Source: an uncultured Lachnospiraceae bacterium
GTDB taxonomy: Bacteria > Bacillota > Clostridia > Lachnospirales > Lachnospiraceae
Direction of reading: 5' to 3'
NCBI GenBank assembly: GCA_947589125.1
Contig: CANPZZ010000008.1
Coordinates: 1 to 40,356, forward strand
DNA: 40,356 nt
Position 1 is the stretch's first letter; each line of letters begins with the position of its first letter. Shown one piece after another: positions 9,220-16,687 of this stretch. The notes under the pieces were generated by a model that had not been told where the DNA came from, ran no database searches, and worked only from the letters and a program-made list of their open reading frames with translations. A program made the translations under genes and the position numbers.

Positions 9220-9615
9220 ATGAATGTAGGTTTGATCGCACATGATTCCAAGAAGAAACTGATGCAGAACTTCTGTATCGCCTACAGAGGTACCTTAAGC
9301 AAACATTCTCTTTATGCCACCGGCACTACCGGACGGCTTATCGAGGAAGTAACGAATCTGAACGTTCATAAGTATCTGGCCGGACACCTGGGCGGTGCGG
9401 AACAGATGTGTACAGACATTGAACAGGATCAGCTTGATCTGGTGATCTTTTTCCGCGAGCCCGTATCTCCCAAGCGGACAGATCCGGACGAAAGCAGCAT
9501 TATCCGAATGTGCGACCTTCATAATATACCAGTCGCTACGAACCTGGCTACCGGCGAACTTCTTGTCAAGGCGCTGGAGCATGGTGATCTGGAATGGCGG
9601 GAGATGTACAAATAA
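9220..9615 (+). CDS. mgsA: Methylglyoxal synthase-like protein with altered active site
   Basis: The protein has 131 residues from the ATG at 9220, preceded by AAAGGAGGAG. The ORF-track start lies inside rodA. The fold is clearly MGS-like: AHDSKK at the N-terminus (equivalent of E. coli His19), LYATGTTGRLIEE (phosphate-binding), and NIPVATNLATGELLVKAL. However, by my alignment to E. coli MgsA the GGDQQ motif carrying catalytic Asp71 reads GGAEQ, the PHDPD motif carrying His98 reads RTDPD, and Asp91 is Glu; only Asp101 is kept. The typical reaction (dihydroxyacetone phosphate to methylglyoxal) is therefore doubtful. It lies 13 bp after rodA, in the shape operon. Confidence 0.8.
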   Translation: MNVGLIAHDSKKKLMQNFCIAYRGTLSKHSLYATGTTGRLIEEVTNLNVHKYLAGHLGGAEQMCTDIEQDQLDLVIFFREPVSPKRTDPDESSIIRMCDLHNIPVATNLATGELLVKALEHGDLEWREMYK

Positions 9616-9654
9616 TCCGCCGGTGACTATTTGCGGCGGTGGGAGGTCTATTTG

Positions 9655-10668
9655 ATGGATATTCACAGCGGCAGGCGGCATACCGTGATCCGCGCTGTTC
9701 TTATGTGCGCGTTTCTGGCGGTTCCGGTATCTGTAACCGGCTGCGGAGAGAGGAAATTCGAAGATCCGTATCTGTTTGTAGACAGAAGCATGGAGCTGAC
9801 CGACATACTTTCGGAAAGCGGTTTTGTGAAGAAAGGTTCCGGATACGGAGAATTATTTGCTTCGGATCTGTGCGTCGTAATGGACGAAGGAGCCTACGAC
9901 TCCGGCGAGATCACCGCTGAAGCAGGTGCTGTCTTCGATCTGTCTTCCTGTGAGACACTTTACAGCAAGAACGCGTTCGAACGCCTGTATCCGGCCAGCA
10001 TTACGAAAGTTATGACCGCGATCCTGGCGATCCGGTACGGCAATCTGTCAGACATGGTAACCGTGACGGAAGATGCGGTGATCACAGAGTCCGGCGCGTC
10101 TCTTTGCGGGATCAGGCCGGGTGACCAGCTGACCCTGGAACAGCTCCTGTACGGACTGATGCTTCCGTCCGGCAATGATGCCGGCGCGGCCATTGCCGTA
10201 CATATTGCGGGAAGCATCGAGGCATTTGCGGATATGATGAATCAGGAAGCCCGCGCGCTCGGCGCGGCGGACACGCATTTTGTGAATCCGCACGGCCTTA
10301 CGGATGAGAACCATTACACGACGGCTTACGATCTGTATCTGATCTATAAGGAAGCTCTGACACTTCCTGAATTCCGCAAGATCACCGGCACAGTGTCCTA
10401 TGACGCCTCTTATGTGGACGTGTCGGGAGCGGCTGTAGAGAAGACATGGAGCGGCACCAACATGTATATGCTGGGAAAGCGGGATACCCCTGAAGGCCTT
10501 ACTGTTTTCTCCAGTAAGACCGGCACTACCCAGGCGGCGGGAAGCTGCCTGATCATGGCGACGCAGGATGCGGACGGAGACGAGTATATTTCCGTGATTC
10601 TGAAGTCCGAAGACAGAAACACTCTGTATGATAATATGACAAAGTTAATTACCAAGATTGACAATTAG
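9655..10668 (+). CDS. Lipid-anchored serine-type D-Ala-D-Ala carboxypeptidase (S11 family)
   Basis: The protein has 337 residues from the ATG at 9655, which follows GGGAGG by 8 nt. The N-terminus is a lipoprotein signal with lipobox VTGC (Cys30), so the enzyme should be tethered to the outer membrane leaflet. The penicillin-binding motifs are complete: SITK (S115-K118), SGN (172-174) and KTG (288-290). This is the catalytic domain of a DacA/DacF-type carboxypeptidase that trims pentapeptide stems. Most relatives are held by a C-terminal amphipathic helix after a beta domain; both appear missing here, replaced by the lipid anchor. Confidence 0.9.
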   Translation: MDIHSGRRHTVIRAVLMCAFLAVPVSVTGCGERKFEDPYLFVDRSMELTDILSESGFVKKGSGYGELFASDLCVVMDEGAYDSGEITAEAGAVFDLSSCETLYSKNAFERLYPASITKVMTAILAIRYGNLSDMVTVTEDAVITESGASLCGIRPGDQLTLEQLLYGLMLPSGNDAGAAIAVHIAGSIEAFADMMNQEARALGAADTHFVNPHGLTDENHYTTAYDLYLIYKEALTLPEFRKITGTVSYDASYVDVSGAAVEKTWSGTNMYMLGKRDTPEGLTVFSSKTGTTQAAGSCLIMATQDADGDEYISVILKSEDRNTLYDNMTKLITKIDN

Positions 10669-10671
10669 TGA

Positions 10672-10700
10672 TTGCCTTTTCGGACGAGATATACTATAAT
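10672..10700 (+). promoter_or_regulatory. Sigma-A-type promoter for the small P-loop gene
   Basis: TTGCCT and a perfect TATAAT are separated by 17 bp, right after the carboxypeptidase stop codon. The expected transcript starts about 50 bases before the P-loop gene. Confidence 0.6.
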
Positions 10701-10755
10701 TGATTTGAAAATAAATAACTTTTTATACAACCTATCACTCAAGGAGGACAAACAC

Positions 10756-11175
10756 ATGGTGCAGATTATCGCAGGCGACAAGGGAAAGGGCAAGACCAAG
10801 TATCTGCTGGACAAGGCTAATGCGGCGATCAAGGAAGCGAAAGGCTCCATCGTTTATCTGGATAAAAGTTCCAAGCATATGTATGAGCTGAACAACAAGA
10901 TCCGTCTGATCAACGTTAAAGGATTCGATATTAACGACAGTTCGGGATTCCTCGGATTTGTCAGCGGGATCATTTCCCAGGATCATGATCTGGAGATCAT
11001 GTTCTTAGACAGCTTTTTGAAGCTTGCCTGCCTGGAAGGCCAGGACATCACAGAAACCGTGAACGCGCTGGAACAGATCGGAGAGAAGTTCCATGTAACA
11101 TTTGTTTTGAGCGTATCCCGCGACGCCGACGCGCTGCCGGACAGCATGAAAGAGAAGATTACGATCTCCCTGTAA
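10756..11175 (+). CDS. Small P-loop protein of unknown function
   Basis: The protein has 139 residues from the ATG at 10756, preceded by AAGGAGG with 8-nt spacing. A Walker A motif, GDKGKGKT, lies at residues 7-14, directly after the first beta strand (VQIIA). A hydrophobic strand ending in Asp (LEIMFLDSF) may be Walker B, and another strand (HVTFVLSVSRD) follows. It is much too short for a PilT or AAA+ ATPase and looks like a minimal RecA/kinase-like core. It has its own promoter and terminator, so it is a single-gene unit. The closest memory match is an uncharacterised protein group in Lachnospiraceae; no function can be assigned. Confidence 0.75.
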   Translation: MVQIIAGDKGKGKTKYLLDKANAAIKEAKGSIVYLDKSSKHMYELNNKIRLINVKGFDINDSSGFLGFVSGIISQDHDLEIMFLDSFLKLACLEGQDITETVNALEQIGEKFHVTFVLSVSRDADALPDSMKEKITISL

Positions 11176-11210
11176 GAGACCGACAGTCATAAGATATTTA
11201 CATGATACTT

Positions 11211-11237
11211 AAGAGCCTGCCAAGCCAGGCTCTTTTT
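11211..11237 (+). terminator. Intrinsic terminator after the small P-loop gene
   Basis: AAGAGCCTG and CAGGCTCTT form a perfect 9-bp stem with a short loop, followed by a run of T. The ribosome-binding site of the next gene begins immediately after the T run. Confidence 0.85.
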
Positions 11238-11253
11238 GAGGAGAACCGGTTCC

Positions 11254-12651
11254 ATGGCGAAGAAGAACAAGAAGATAGTCAAATACCGCCGTCCGTTACA
11301 GATCAATATCGGAATGATCATTTTTTTCGTTATTTTTCTGTATCTGGCCTTTTATGTCTATCAGTATTGTACCAGGGACAAAGTTCAGCCCTATGAAGTG
11401 ACGGAAGGGTCAATCGCGAGCGACCGTAATTTTACCGGCATTATTCTTCGGGATGAAACAACCGAATACGCGGTTCAGAGCGGATATATCAATTATTATA
11501 TCCGTGAGGGAAAGAGGGCCGCTGCCGGGACAAGCATCTATTCTATGGATGAAACCGGGGAAGCCGCGAAGCTTATGGAAGAGAACGCCGCCGCGGAGCA
11601 GCTGTCCGAGGAGGATGTGATCAGCGTCAAGAAGGCGCTGTCAGCATTCAGCCTGTCCTATTCGGATATGGATTTCAGTCAGGTCTATGATTCCAAGTAT
11701 TCCCTGGACGCCATGGTCATGGAATACGCGAATTTCAACGCAGCCAACGCGGATGAACAGCTGGCCGAACAGTTAGGGGGCAATTTCTCCCAGATCCATA
11801 CTCCGGTCAGCGGTGTGATTTCATATTCCATCGATGGTTTTGAGGACGTGGATGCTTCCCAGATCTCAGAAAGCAGTTTTGACCGAAGCCAGTACAGCAG
11901 GGCTATCACTCATGCAGGGGACCTGGTAGAGCAGGGAACGCCGATCTATAAGGTCATCACCGACGACAACTGGTCGCTCATCTTTCCGCTCGCAGAGAAC
12001 GATGTGACGGATTTTAGCGGCCTCACTTCGCTTAAAGTGCGTTTTCCGGGACACGATCTTACGACAAACGGCAATTTCTCCATCCTTACAGGAACGGATG
12101 GCAATCCTTACGGCAGGCTTGATTTTAACCGTTATATGGTGCAGTTCATTTCCGAGCGTTATCTGGACTTCCAGGTGATCATGGAAGTGGCCGAGGGTCT
12201 TAAGATCCCTGTCAGTTCCGTCACCTCAAAGAATTTCTATCTTGTACCTGTTACCTATCTGACGACGGGCGGCGATACGGATCAGGAAGGCTTTAATAAA
12301 GAGATCTACACGGAGAATGGTACGCTGGTGGAGTTTGTGCCGGCGACGATCTACTATTCCACGGATGAATTCTACTATATCGACACAGCGGAAGACGCGG
12401 AGATACATGCGGGAGATTATCTGGTCAAGCCGGATTCCTCTGACCGCTTCCAGGTGGGGCAGACGGCCTCTCTTCAGGGAGTTTACAATATCAACCGCGG
12501 ATATTCGGTATTCAAGCAGATCGAGATCCTTGCCCAGAATAACGAGTTCTATACGGTTAAGAAGGGAACCAGCTACGGCCTGAGCGTTTACGATCATATA
12601 GTTCTTGACGCGTCTACCGTGGCGGGCGAGGATCAGCTGATCTATCAATAG
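11254..12651 (+). CDS. HlyD-like membrane-anchored adaptor/envelope protein
   Basis: The protein has 465 residues from the ATG at 11254 (GAGGAGA upstream). Basic residues are followed by one membrane helix (about 20-38), then a long extracytoplasmic part. Features fit the HlyD/membrane-fusion-protein fold: a lipoyl-like half near GYINYYIREGKRAAAGTSIYSMD, a second near THAGDLVEQGTPIYKVITDDNW, and a short helical hairpin between them. No transporter gene is adjacent; the next genes are yggS and sepF, so a role at the division or envelope machinery is as plausible as efflux. The immediate upstream terminator implies that transcription starts very close to the gene or reads through. Confidence 0.7.
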   Translation: MAKKNKKIVKYRRPLQINIGMIIFFVIFLYLAFYVYQYCTRDKVQPYEVTEGSIASDRNFTGIILRDETTEYAVQSGYINYYIREGKRAAAGTSIYSMDETGEAAKLMEENAAAEQLSEEDVISVKKALSAFSLSYSDMDFSQVYDSKYSLDAMVMEYANFNAANADEQLAEQLGGNFSQIHTPVSGVISYSIDGFEDVDASQISESSFDRSQYSRAITHAGDLVEQGTPIYKVITDDNWSLIFPLAENDVTDFSGLTSLKVRFPGHDLTTNGNFSILTGTDGNPYGRLDFNRYMVQFISERYLDFQVIMEVAEGLKIPVSSVTSKNFYLVPVTYLTTGGDTDQEGFNKEIYTENGTLVEFVPATIYYSTDEFYYIDTAEDAEIHAGDYLVKPDSSDRFQVGQTASLQGVYNINRGYSVFKQIEILAQNNEFYTVKKGTSYGLSVYDHIVLDASTVAGEDQLIYQ

Positions 12652-12667
12652 GCAGGGAGTATTGGAA

Positions 12668-13366
12668 ATGGTTGCAGAACGATATCATGAGATTCAGAAA
12701 AGAGTGGAGGCCGCCTGCGCGAGAGCCGGGCGGGAAGCGTCGGATGTAACGCTGATCGCCGTCAGCAAGACGAAGCCCGTAGAGATGTTAAAGGAGGCAT
12801 ATGCGGCGGGAGCCAGAAATTTCGGGGAGAATAAAGTTCAGGAAATCCTGGAGAAATCCCCGGCGCTTCCTGAAGATATAAGATGGCATATGATCGGCCA
12901 TCTTCAGACGAATAAGGTACGTCAGATAGTTGGCAGGGCATGTATGATCCACTCCGTCGATTCTGTAAAGCTGGCGAGGGAGATCGAGAAGGAAGCGGCC
13001 AAGCGAAACCTGTCGGTGCCGGTTCTTCTGGAAGTCAATGTGGCCAAAGAAGAAAGCAAATTCGGTTTCTATCTGGAGGATACGGAAGCCGCCCTGCGCG
13101 AAATAGCCGCATTTCCTCATGTAAATATACAGGGACTTATGACGATCGCGCCTTTCGTGGAGAATCCGGAGGAAAACCGGCAAATTTTTCGGGAATTGCA
13201 TCAATTTTTTATTGACATCAAAAGCAAAAACGTCGATAATGTTAATATGAATGTTCTCTCCATGGGTATGACCGGAGATTTTGAAGTTGCGATTGAAGAG
13301 GGCGCTACCATGGTGAGAGTAGGCACCGGAATTTTCGGTGAACGACAAATAAGGGAGAATATTTAG
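12668..13366 (+). CDS. yggS: YggS/YlmE family PLP homeostasis protein
   Basis: The protein has 232 residues from the ATG at 12668; GGGAG lies 8 nt upstream, better placed than for the TTG at 12662. The family signature LIAVSKTKPVE contains the PLP-binding lysine, and WHMIGHLQTNKV, MGMTGDFEVAIEEGATMVRVGTGIFG and the TIM-barrel length are typical. YggS proteins bind PLP and maintain vitamin B6 and amino-acid balance without a known catalytic reaction. In Gram-positive bacteria the gene (ylmE) lies beside sepF (ylmF), exactly as here. Confidence 0.93.
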   Translation: MVAERYHEIQKRVEAACARAGREASDVTLIAVSKTKPVEMLKEAYAAGARNFGENKVQEILEKSPALPEDIRWHMIGHLQTNKVRQIVGRACMIHSVDSVKLAREIEKEAAKRNLSVPVLLEVNVAKEESKFGFYLEDTEAALREIAAFPHVNIQGLMTIAPFVENPEENRQIFRELHQFFIDIKSKNVDNVNMNVLSMGMTGDFEVAIEEGATMVRVGTGIFGERQIRENI

Positions 13367-13368
13367 AG

Positions 13369-13899
13369 ATGGGTGTTTTTGGTAAATTTATGGACAGCAT
13401 TCGGCTGCGAGACAATGAGGATGACGATTATTTTCTGGATGATGATTATGAGGAAGAAGAGAAGCCCGCGAAGAAGAGTCTGTTCGGAGGCGGAAGCCGT
13501 CAGGATGACGACTACTATGACGATATAGAAGAGGAAGAACCGCCCAAGCCCCGTTTCTTAGGAAGCAGCCGGTCTGCCAAGGTAGTTCCGATGAAGCAGC
13601 GTTCCATGGAGGTTTCCATGGTGAAGCCGACGTCCATTGAGGATGCTAAGGAGATCTGCGATTATCTGCTGGCAGGCAAGGCAGTCGTTCTGAATATGGA
13701 AGGGCTGCAGACCGAAGTCGCCCAGAGGATCATTGACTTTACCTCCGGCGCCACCTACTCCATGAACGGCAACCTGCAGAAGATATCCAATTATATTTTC
13801 ATTGCCACTCCTGAGTCGGTAGAACTTTCCGGAGATTTTCAGGATCTGTTAGGCAGCGGAAGCAGCATGGATATTTCCGGATTGAATTTCCGGATCTGA
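13369..13899 (+). CDS. sepF: Cell division protein SepF
   Basis: The protein has 176 residues. It has an N-terminal membrane-targeting helix (GVFGKFMDSIRL), a long acidic and disordered linker rich in Asp, Glu and Tyr (about 18-65), and the SepF core (VVPMKQRSMEVSMVKPTSIEDAKEI in segments, then LEGLQ-like MEGLQTEVAQRIIDFTSGATYSMNG). SepF bundles FtsZ filaments and tethers the ring to the membrane. It starts 2 bp after yggS. A terminator-like structured region follows, so it should close this transcript. Confidence 0.93.
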   Translation: MGVFGKFMDSIRLRDNEDDDYFLDDDYEEEEKPAKKSLFGGGSRQDDDYYDDIEEEEPPKPRFLGSSRSAKVVPMKQRSMEVSMVKPTSIEDAKEICDYLLAGKAVVLNMEGLQTEVAQRIIDFTSGATYSMNGNLQKISNYIFIATPESVELSGDFQDLLGSGSSMDISGLNFRI

Positions 13900-13916
13900 T
13901 AGGACAGGAATTTATA

Positions 13917-13986
13917 GCAGGCATTCCCTTGTCTGTGATCCTGCCGTAAGGCAGCAGAACCGATAGGGCGGAGTGTCTGCTTTTTT
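13917..13986 (+). terminator. Structured terminator after sepF with inner GNRA hairpin
   Basis: GCAGGCATTCC (13917-13927) pairs with GGAGTGTCTGC (13970-13980), including two G-T wobbles, followed by six T. Inside it lies a perfect hairpin, CTGCC-GTAA-GGCAG (13941-13954), with a GNRA-type loop. It is unusually elaborate for a simple terminator. Confidence 0.65.
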
Positions 13987-13999
13987 ATATCACAGACAA
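13929..13999. repeat. Perfect 11-bp inverted repeat crossing the sepF terminator
   Basis: TTGTCTGTGAT (13929-13939) is perfectly complementary to ATCACAGACAA (13989-13999). The right arm lies just after the terminator T run. This pairing interleaves with the terminator stem, so the two either exclude each other or form a pseudoknot. The pair lies in the leader region of aroB. Confidence 0.75.
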
Positions 14000-14026
14000 A
14001 TAATTACAGGAAGGTGTTTTCATAAT

Positions 14027-15115
14027 ATGGACAGACGGCTGACAGTACACCGGGAAGGCGTTCCGATCTATGATATTGTATTGTCCGGTTCTTTCGATGA
14101 ACTGGCAGATGAAGTAAAACGGCTGGACGTTGGCGGCCGCCGGCTCTGCATCGTGACAGACTCCAATGTGGCCGCGCTTTATCTGGAAACAGTATCAGAC
14201 ATATTGAAGGACTGCTGCCGCGGACTGACTTCGTTTGTATTTCACGCGGGGGAAGAATACAAGAATCTTGACACCGTGCGTGATCTGTACCGGCACCTGA
14301 TCAGCAATCGGTTTGACCGGAAGGACATGCTCGTGGCGCTGGGCGGCGGCGTGGTCGGCGATCTGTGCGGTTATGCCGCGGCCACTTATCTGCGCGGGAT
14401 CTCATTTATCCAGATTCCGACAACGCTCCTTTCCCAGGTGGACAGTTCCATCGGCGGGAAGACCGGCGTTGACGTCGACGCTTATAAGAACATGGTCGGC
14501 GCGTTCCATATGCCGGTTCTGGTATATACGAATGTAAGTACGTTAAAGACGCTTCCGCCCGTGCAGTACAGCTCCGGGATGGGAGAGATCATCAAGCACG
14601 GCCTGATCCGCGATATCGGGTACTATGAGTGGCTCGGCGCGAACCGGGAGCAGATCCTGCAAAAGGATGAAGCCGTCTGTATGGCGATGATCCGGCGCAG
14701 CGATGAGATCAAAAGACAGATCGTGGAAGCAGACCCTACCGAGAAGGGAGAACGGGCGCTTCTGAATCTTGGGCATACGCTGGGACACGCGATCGAAAAA
14801 ATGGCAGATTTTACTCTGCCTCACGGGCACTGTGTCGGCTTGGGACTTCTGGCGGCCGCGGAGATCTCGAAGGCGCGCGGATGGATCTCTGAGGATGATA
14901 TTATCCGGCTGAAGAATCTCCTTAAAGATTACGACATTCCGGTATCTGTGAGCGGCCAGGACGCGGATGCGGTTCTGGCGGCCACGAAGAATGACAAGAA
15001 GATGGACGGCGGAAAGATCCGTTTTATCCTTCTTAAGTCGGTCGGCGACGCCGTTATCGACAAGACGGTAACAGACGATGAGATGAGAGCAGCGCTGAAT
15101 ACGATATTATCGTAA
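14027..15115 (+). CDS. aroB: 3-dehydroquinate synthase
   Basis: The protein has 362 residues from the ATG at 14027. The ORF-track start at 13973 is a GTG inside the upstream terminator. Diagnostic segments are ALGGGVVGDLCGYAAATYLRG (split motif), IQIPTTLLSQVDSSIGGKTGVD, GMGEIIKHGLI and LNLGHTLGHAIE, which contains metal-binding histidines. It converts DAHP to 3-dehydroquinate in the shikimate pathway, using NAD and a divalent metal in the cytoplasm. No other aro gene is adjacent. The ribosome-binding site AGGAAGG is rather distant (12 nt). The structured leader upstream may influence its expression. Confidence 0.96.
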   Translation: MDRRLTVHREGVPIYDIVLSGSFDELADEVKRLDVGGRRLCIVTDSNVAALYLETVSDILKDCCRGLTSFVFHAGEEYKNLDTVRDLYRHLISNRFDRKDMLVALGGGVVGDLCGYAAATYLRGISFIQIPTTLLSQVDSSIGGKTGVDVDAYKNMVGAFHMPVLVYTNVSTLKTLPPVQYSSGMGEIIKHGLIRDIGYYEWLGANREQILQKDEAVCMAMIRRSDEIKRQIVEADPTEKGERALLNLGHTLGHAIEKMADFTLPHGHCVGLGLLAAAEISKARGWISEDDIIRLKNLLKDYDIPVSVSGQDADAVLAATKNDKKMDGGKIRFILLKSVGDAVIDKTVTDDEMRAALNTILS

Positions 15116-15146
15116 ATTTGGATAGCATCTGGAGGATATTAATATC

Positions 15147-15665
15147 ATGAATAAGCGGATCCTGCGTCTGACATTGAGTTTTCTGCTTTTCGGCCTTCTT
15201 TACGTTCTGGATCAGTTCACAAAAGGACTGGCCGTAGAAAGGCTGAAAGGCGGTGAACCATATGTGATCTGGAAAGGCGTTTTTGAATTACAGTATTCAG
15301 AGAATCAGGGGGCGGCTTTCGGGCTTCTGCAGGGACAGCAGCTCCTGTTCTTTATCGTTGCGTTTATCGTATTCGCTGCCGCGCTTTATCTGATATGGAC
15401 CTTGCCTGAGAAGACGCGTTATCTGCCTCTGATCCTCTGCCTGACAGTCATTGCGGCCGGAGCGGCCGGCAATCTTGCTGATCGTGTCACGCAGGGGTAT
15501 GTGGTGGATTTCCTTTATTTCAAGCTGATCGATTTCCCGATTTTTAATGTAGCGGACTGTTATGTGACCGGTGCGACCGGACTGCTTTTTGTCCTGCTGT
15601 TCTTTGGCTTTTACAGCGAAGAGGAGATCGCGTCCATGATTCCGGGAAGAAAGGAGACGCAGTGA
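15147..15665 (+). CDS. lspA: Signal peptidase II (lipoprotein signal peptidase)
   Basis: A 172-residue membrane protein with four hydrophobic helices, the normal length. Conserved motifs include QYSENQGAAFGLL, GNLADRVTQGYVVDFL (first catalytic Asp region) and FPIFNVADCYVT (second catalytic Asp). It cleaves the signal peptide of prolipoproteins before the lipidated Cys, and would process the lipoproteins encoded elsewhere in this window. Its stop overlaps the GTG start of the pseudouridine synthase downstream; lspA followed by an rluD-type gene is a common Firmicutes pair. Confidence 0.96.
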   Translation: MNKRILRLTLSFLLFGLLYVLDQFTKGLAVERLKGGEPYVIWKGVFELQYSENQGAAFGLLQGQQLLFFIVAFIVFAAALYLIWTLPEKTRYLPLILCLTVIAAGAAGNLADRVTQGYVVDFLYFKLIDFPIFNVADCYVTGATGLLFVLLFFGFYSEEEIASMIPGRKETQ

Positions 15666-16579
15666 AGTATCAGCTCCTGGTTGCGGAAGAAGAGCGCGCC
15701 GAAAGGATCGACCGCTACCTGGCCGGACATTGCGTGGATCTGTCGCGTTCCTATCTGCAAAAGATCCTGAAATCCGAAGGAGTTATGGTGAACGGCTCTC
15801 CGGTAAAGGCAAATTATAAAGTAAATGCCGGAGACCGGATCGAATTTGAAACACCGGACGCTGCGGAACCGGAGATTACCGCGAAAGAAATGGATCTGGA
15901 TATCGTTTATGAAGACGAAGACATTCTGCTGGTCAATAAGCCCAAGGGAATGGTTGTTCATCCGGCAGCGGGGCATACAGACGATACGCTGGTCAACGGA
16001 CTGATGGCTCATTGCAAAGGACAGCTTTCCGGAATCAACGGCGTCATGCGTCCCGGGATCGTACATCGTATCGACCGGGATACCACGGGTATCCTGATTG
16101 TTTGTAAAAATGATCTTGCCCATAATTCCATTGCGCAGCAGCTGAAGGACCACACGATCACCCGGCGTTACCAGGCCATTGTATACGGCGTCGTGAAAGA
16201 AGAGGAAGGCACTGTTGACGCTCCCATCGGGCGCCATCCCACAGACCGGAAGAAGATGGCCGTAAATGTAAAAAACGGGCGGCGGGCGGTGACTCATTAC
16301 CGGGTACTGGAGCGGTTTGCCGGATATACCTATATCGAATGCCGCCTGGAAACCGGAAGGACACATCAGATCCGCGTGCATATGAGTTCGATCCATCATC
16401 CGGTGCTTGGCGATACCGTGTATGGACCGGCCAAATGTCCGTTCGCGCTGGAAGGGCAGACGCTTCACGCGGGCGTATTGGGGTTTATCCATCCAAGGAC
16501 CGGCGAATATATGGAATTTCGTGCGCCGCTTCCGGAATACTTTACGGAACTGCTTGAAAAGCTGAGAAAATTAACATAA
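15662..16579 (+). CDS. rluD: RluD/RluA family 23S rRNA pseudouridine synthase
   Basis: The protein has 305 residues starting at GTG 15662, which overlaps the lspA stop and follows AAAGGAG. The N-terminal S4 RNA-binding domain (RIDRYLAGHCVDLSRSYLQKIL) is followed by the catalytic domain with HRIDRDTTGILIV, which holds the catalytic Asp, and the RTHQIRVHM motif. It converts specific uridines in ribosomal RNA to pseudouridine. Which rRNA positions it modifies cannot be told from sequence alone; the symbol follows the usual family name. Confidence 0.92.
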   Translation: MKYQLLVAEEERAERIDRYLAGHCVDLSRSYLQKILKSEGVMVNGSPVKANYKVNAGDRIEFETPDAAEPEITAKEMDLDIVYEDEDILLVNKPKGMVVHPAAGHTDDTLVNGLMAHCKGQLSGINGVMRPGIVHRIDRDTTGILIVCKNDLAHNSIAQQLKDHTITRRYQAIVYGVVKEEEGTVDAPIGRHPTDRKKMAVNVKNGRRAVTHYRVLERFAGYTYIECRLETGRTHQIRVHMSSIHHPVLGDTVYGPAKCPFALEGQTLHAGVLGFIHPRTGEYMEFRAPLPEYFTELLEKLRKLT

Positions 16580-16610
16580 ATTTATACTATACTTTCCGAA
16601 ATGATTGATG

Positions 16611-16616
16611 TATAAT
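16611..16616 (+). promoter_or_regulatory. Possible -10 element upstream of the cytidylate-kinase-like gene
   Basis: A perfect TATAAT preceded by TG lies about 70 bp before the gene. No convincing -35 is present at 16-18 bp, so only the -10 is proposed. Confidence 0.35.
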
Positions 16617-16630
16617 TTTTTCGAAGGGAT

Positions 16631-16647
16631 CATGTCCGGAGGACATG
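16631..16647. repeat. CATGTCC-GGA-GGACATG hairpin in the leader of the kinase-like gene
   Basis: A perfect 7-bp stem with a 3-nt loop lies between the proposed -10 and the coding start. It has no following T run. The right arm contains GGAGGACATG, a site-plus-ATG arrangement leading only to a two-codon frame. Confidence 0.6.
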
Positions 16648-16687
16648 GTTTGATGTTCGTTTCTATGTACGGGAAGGAGAGGGGTAT

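Noticed and set aside
7986-9251. 421-residue ORF antisense to rodA
   Set aside because: It is the mirror of a well-supported SEDS gene, rich in Arg, Asp, His and Gln as expected for antisense of a hydrophobic protein, with no ribosome-binding site or recognisable domain.
13917-13999. Signal recognition particle RNA in the sepF-aroB gap
   Set aside because: The GCAGCAG stretch and a GNRA-type loop are suggestive, but the conserved CAGGTCCGGAAGGAAGCAG core of bacterial SRP RNA is absent.
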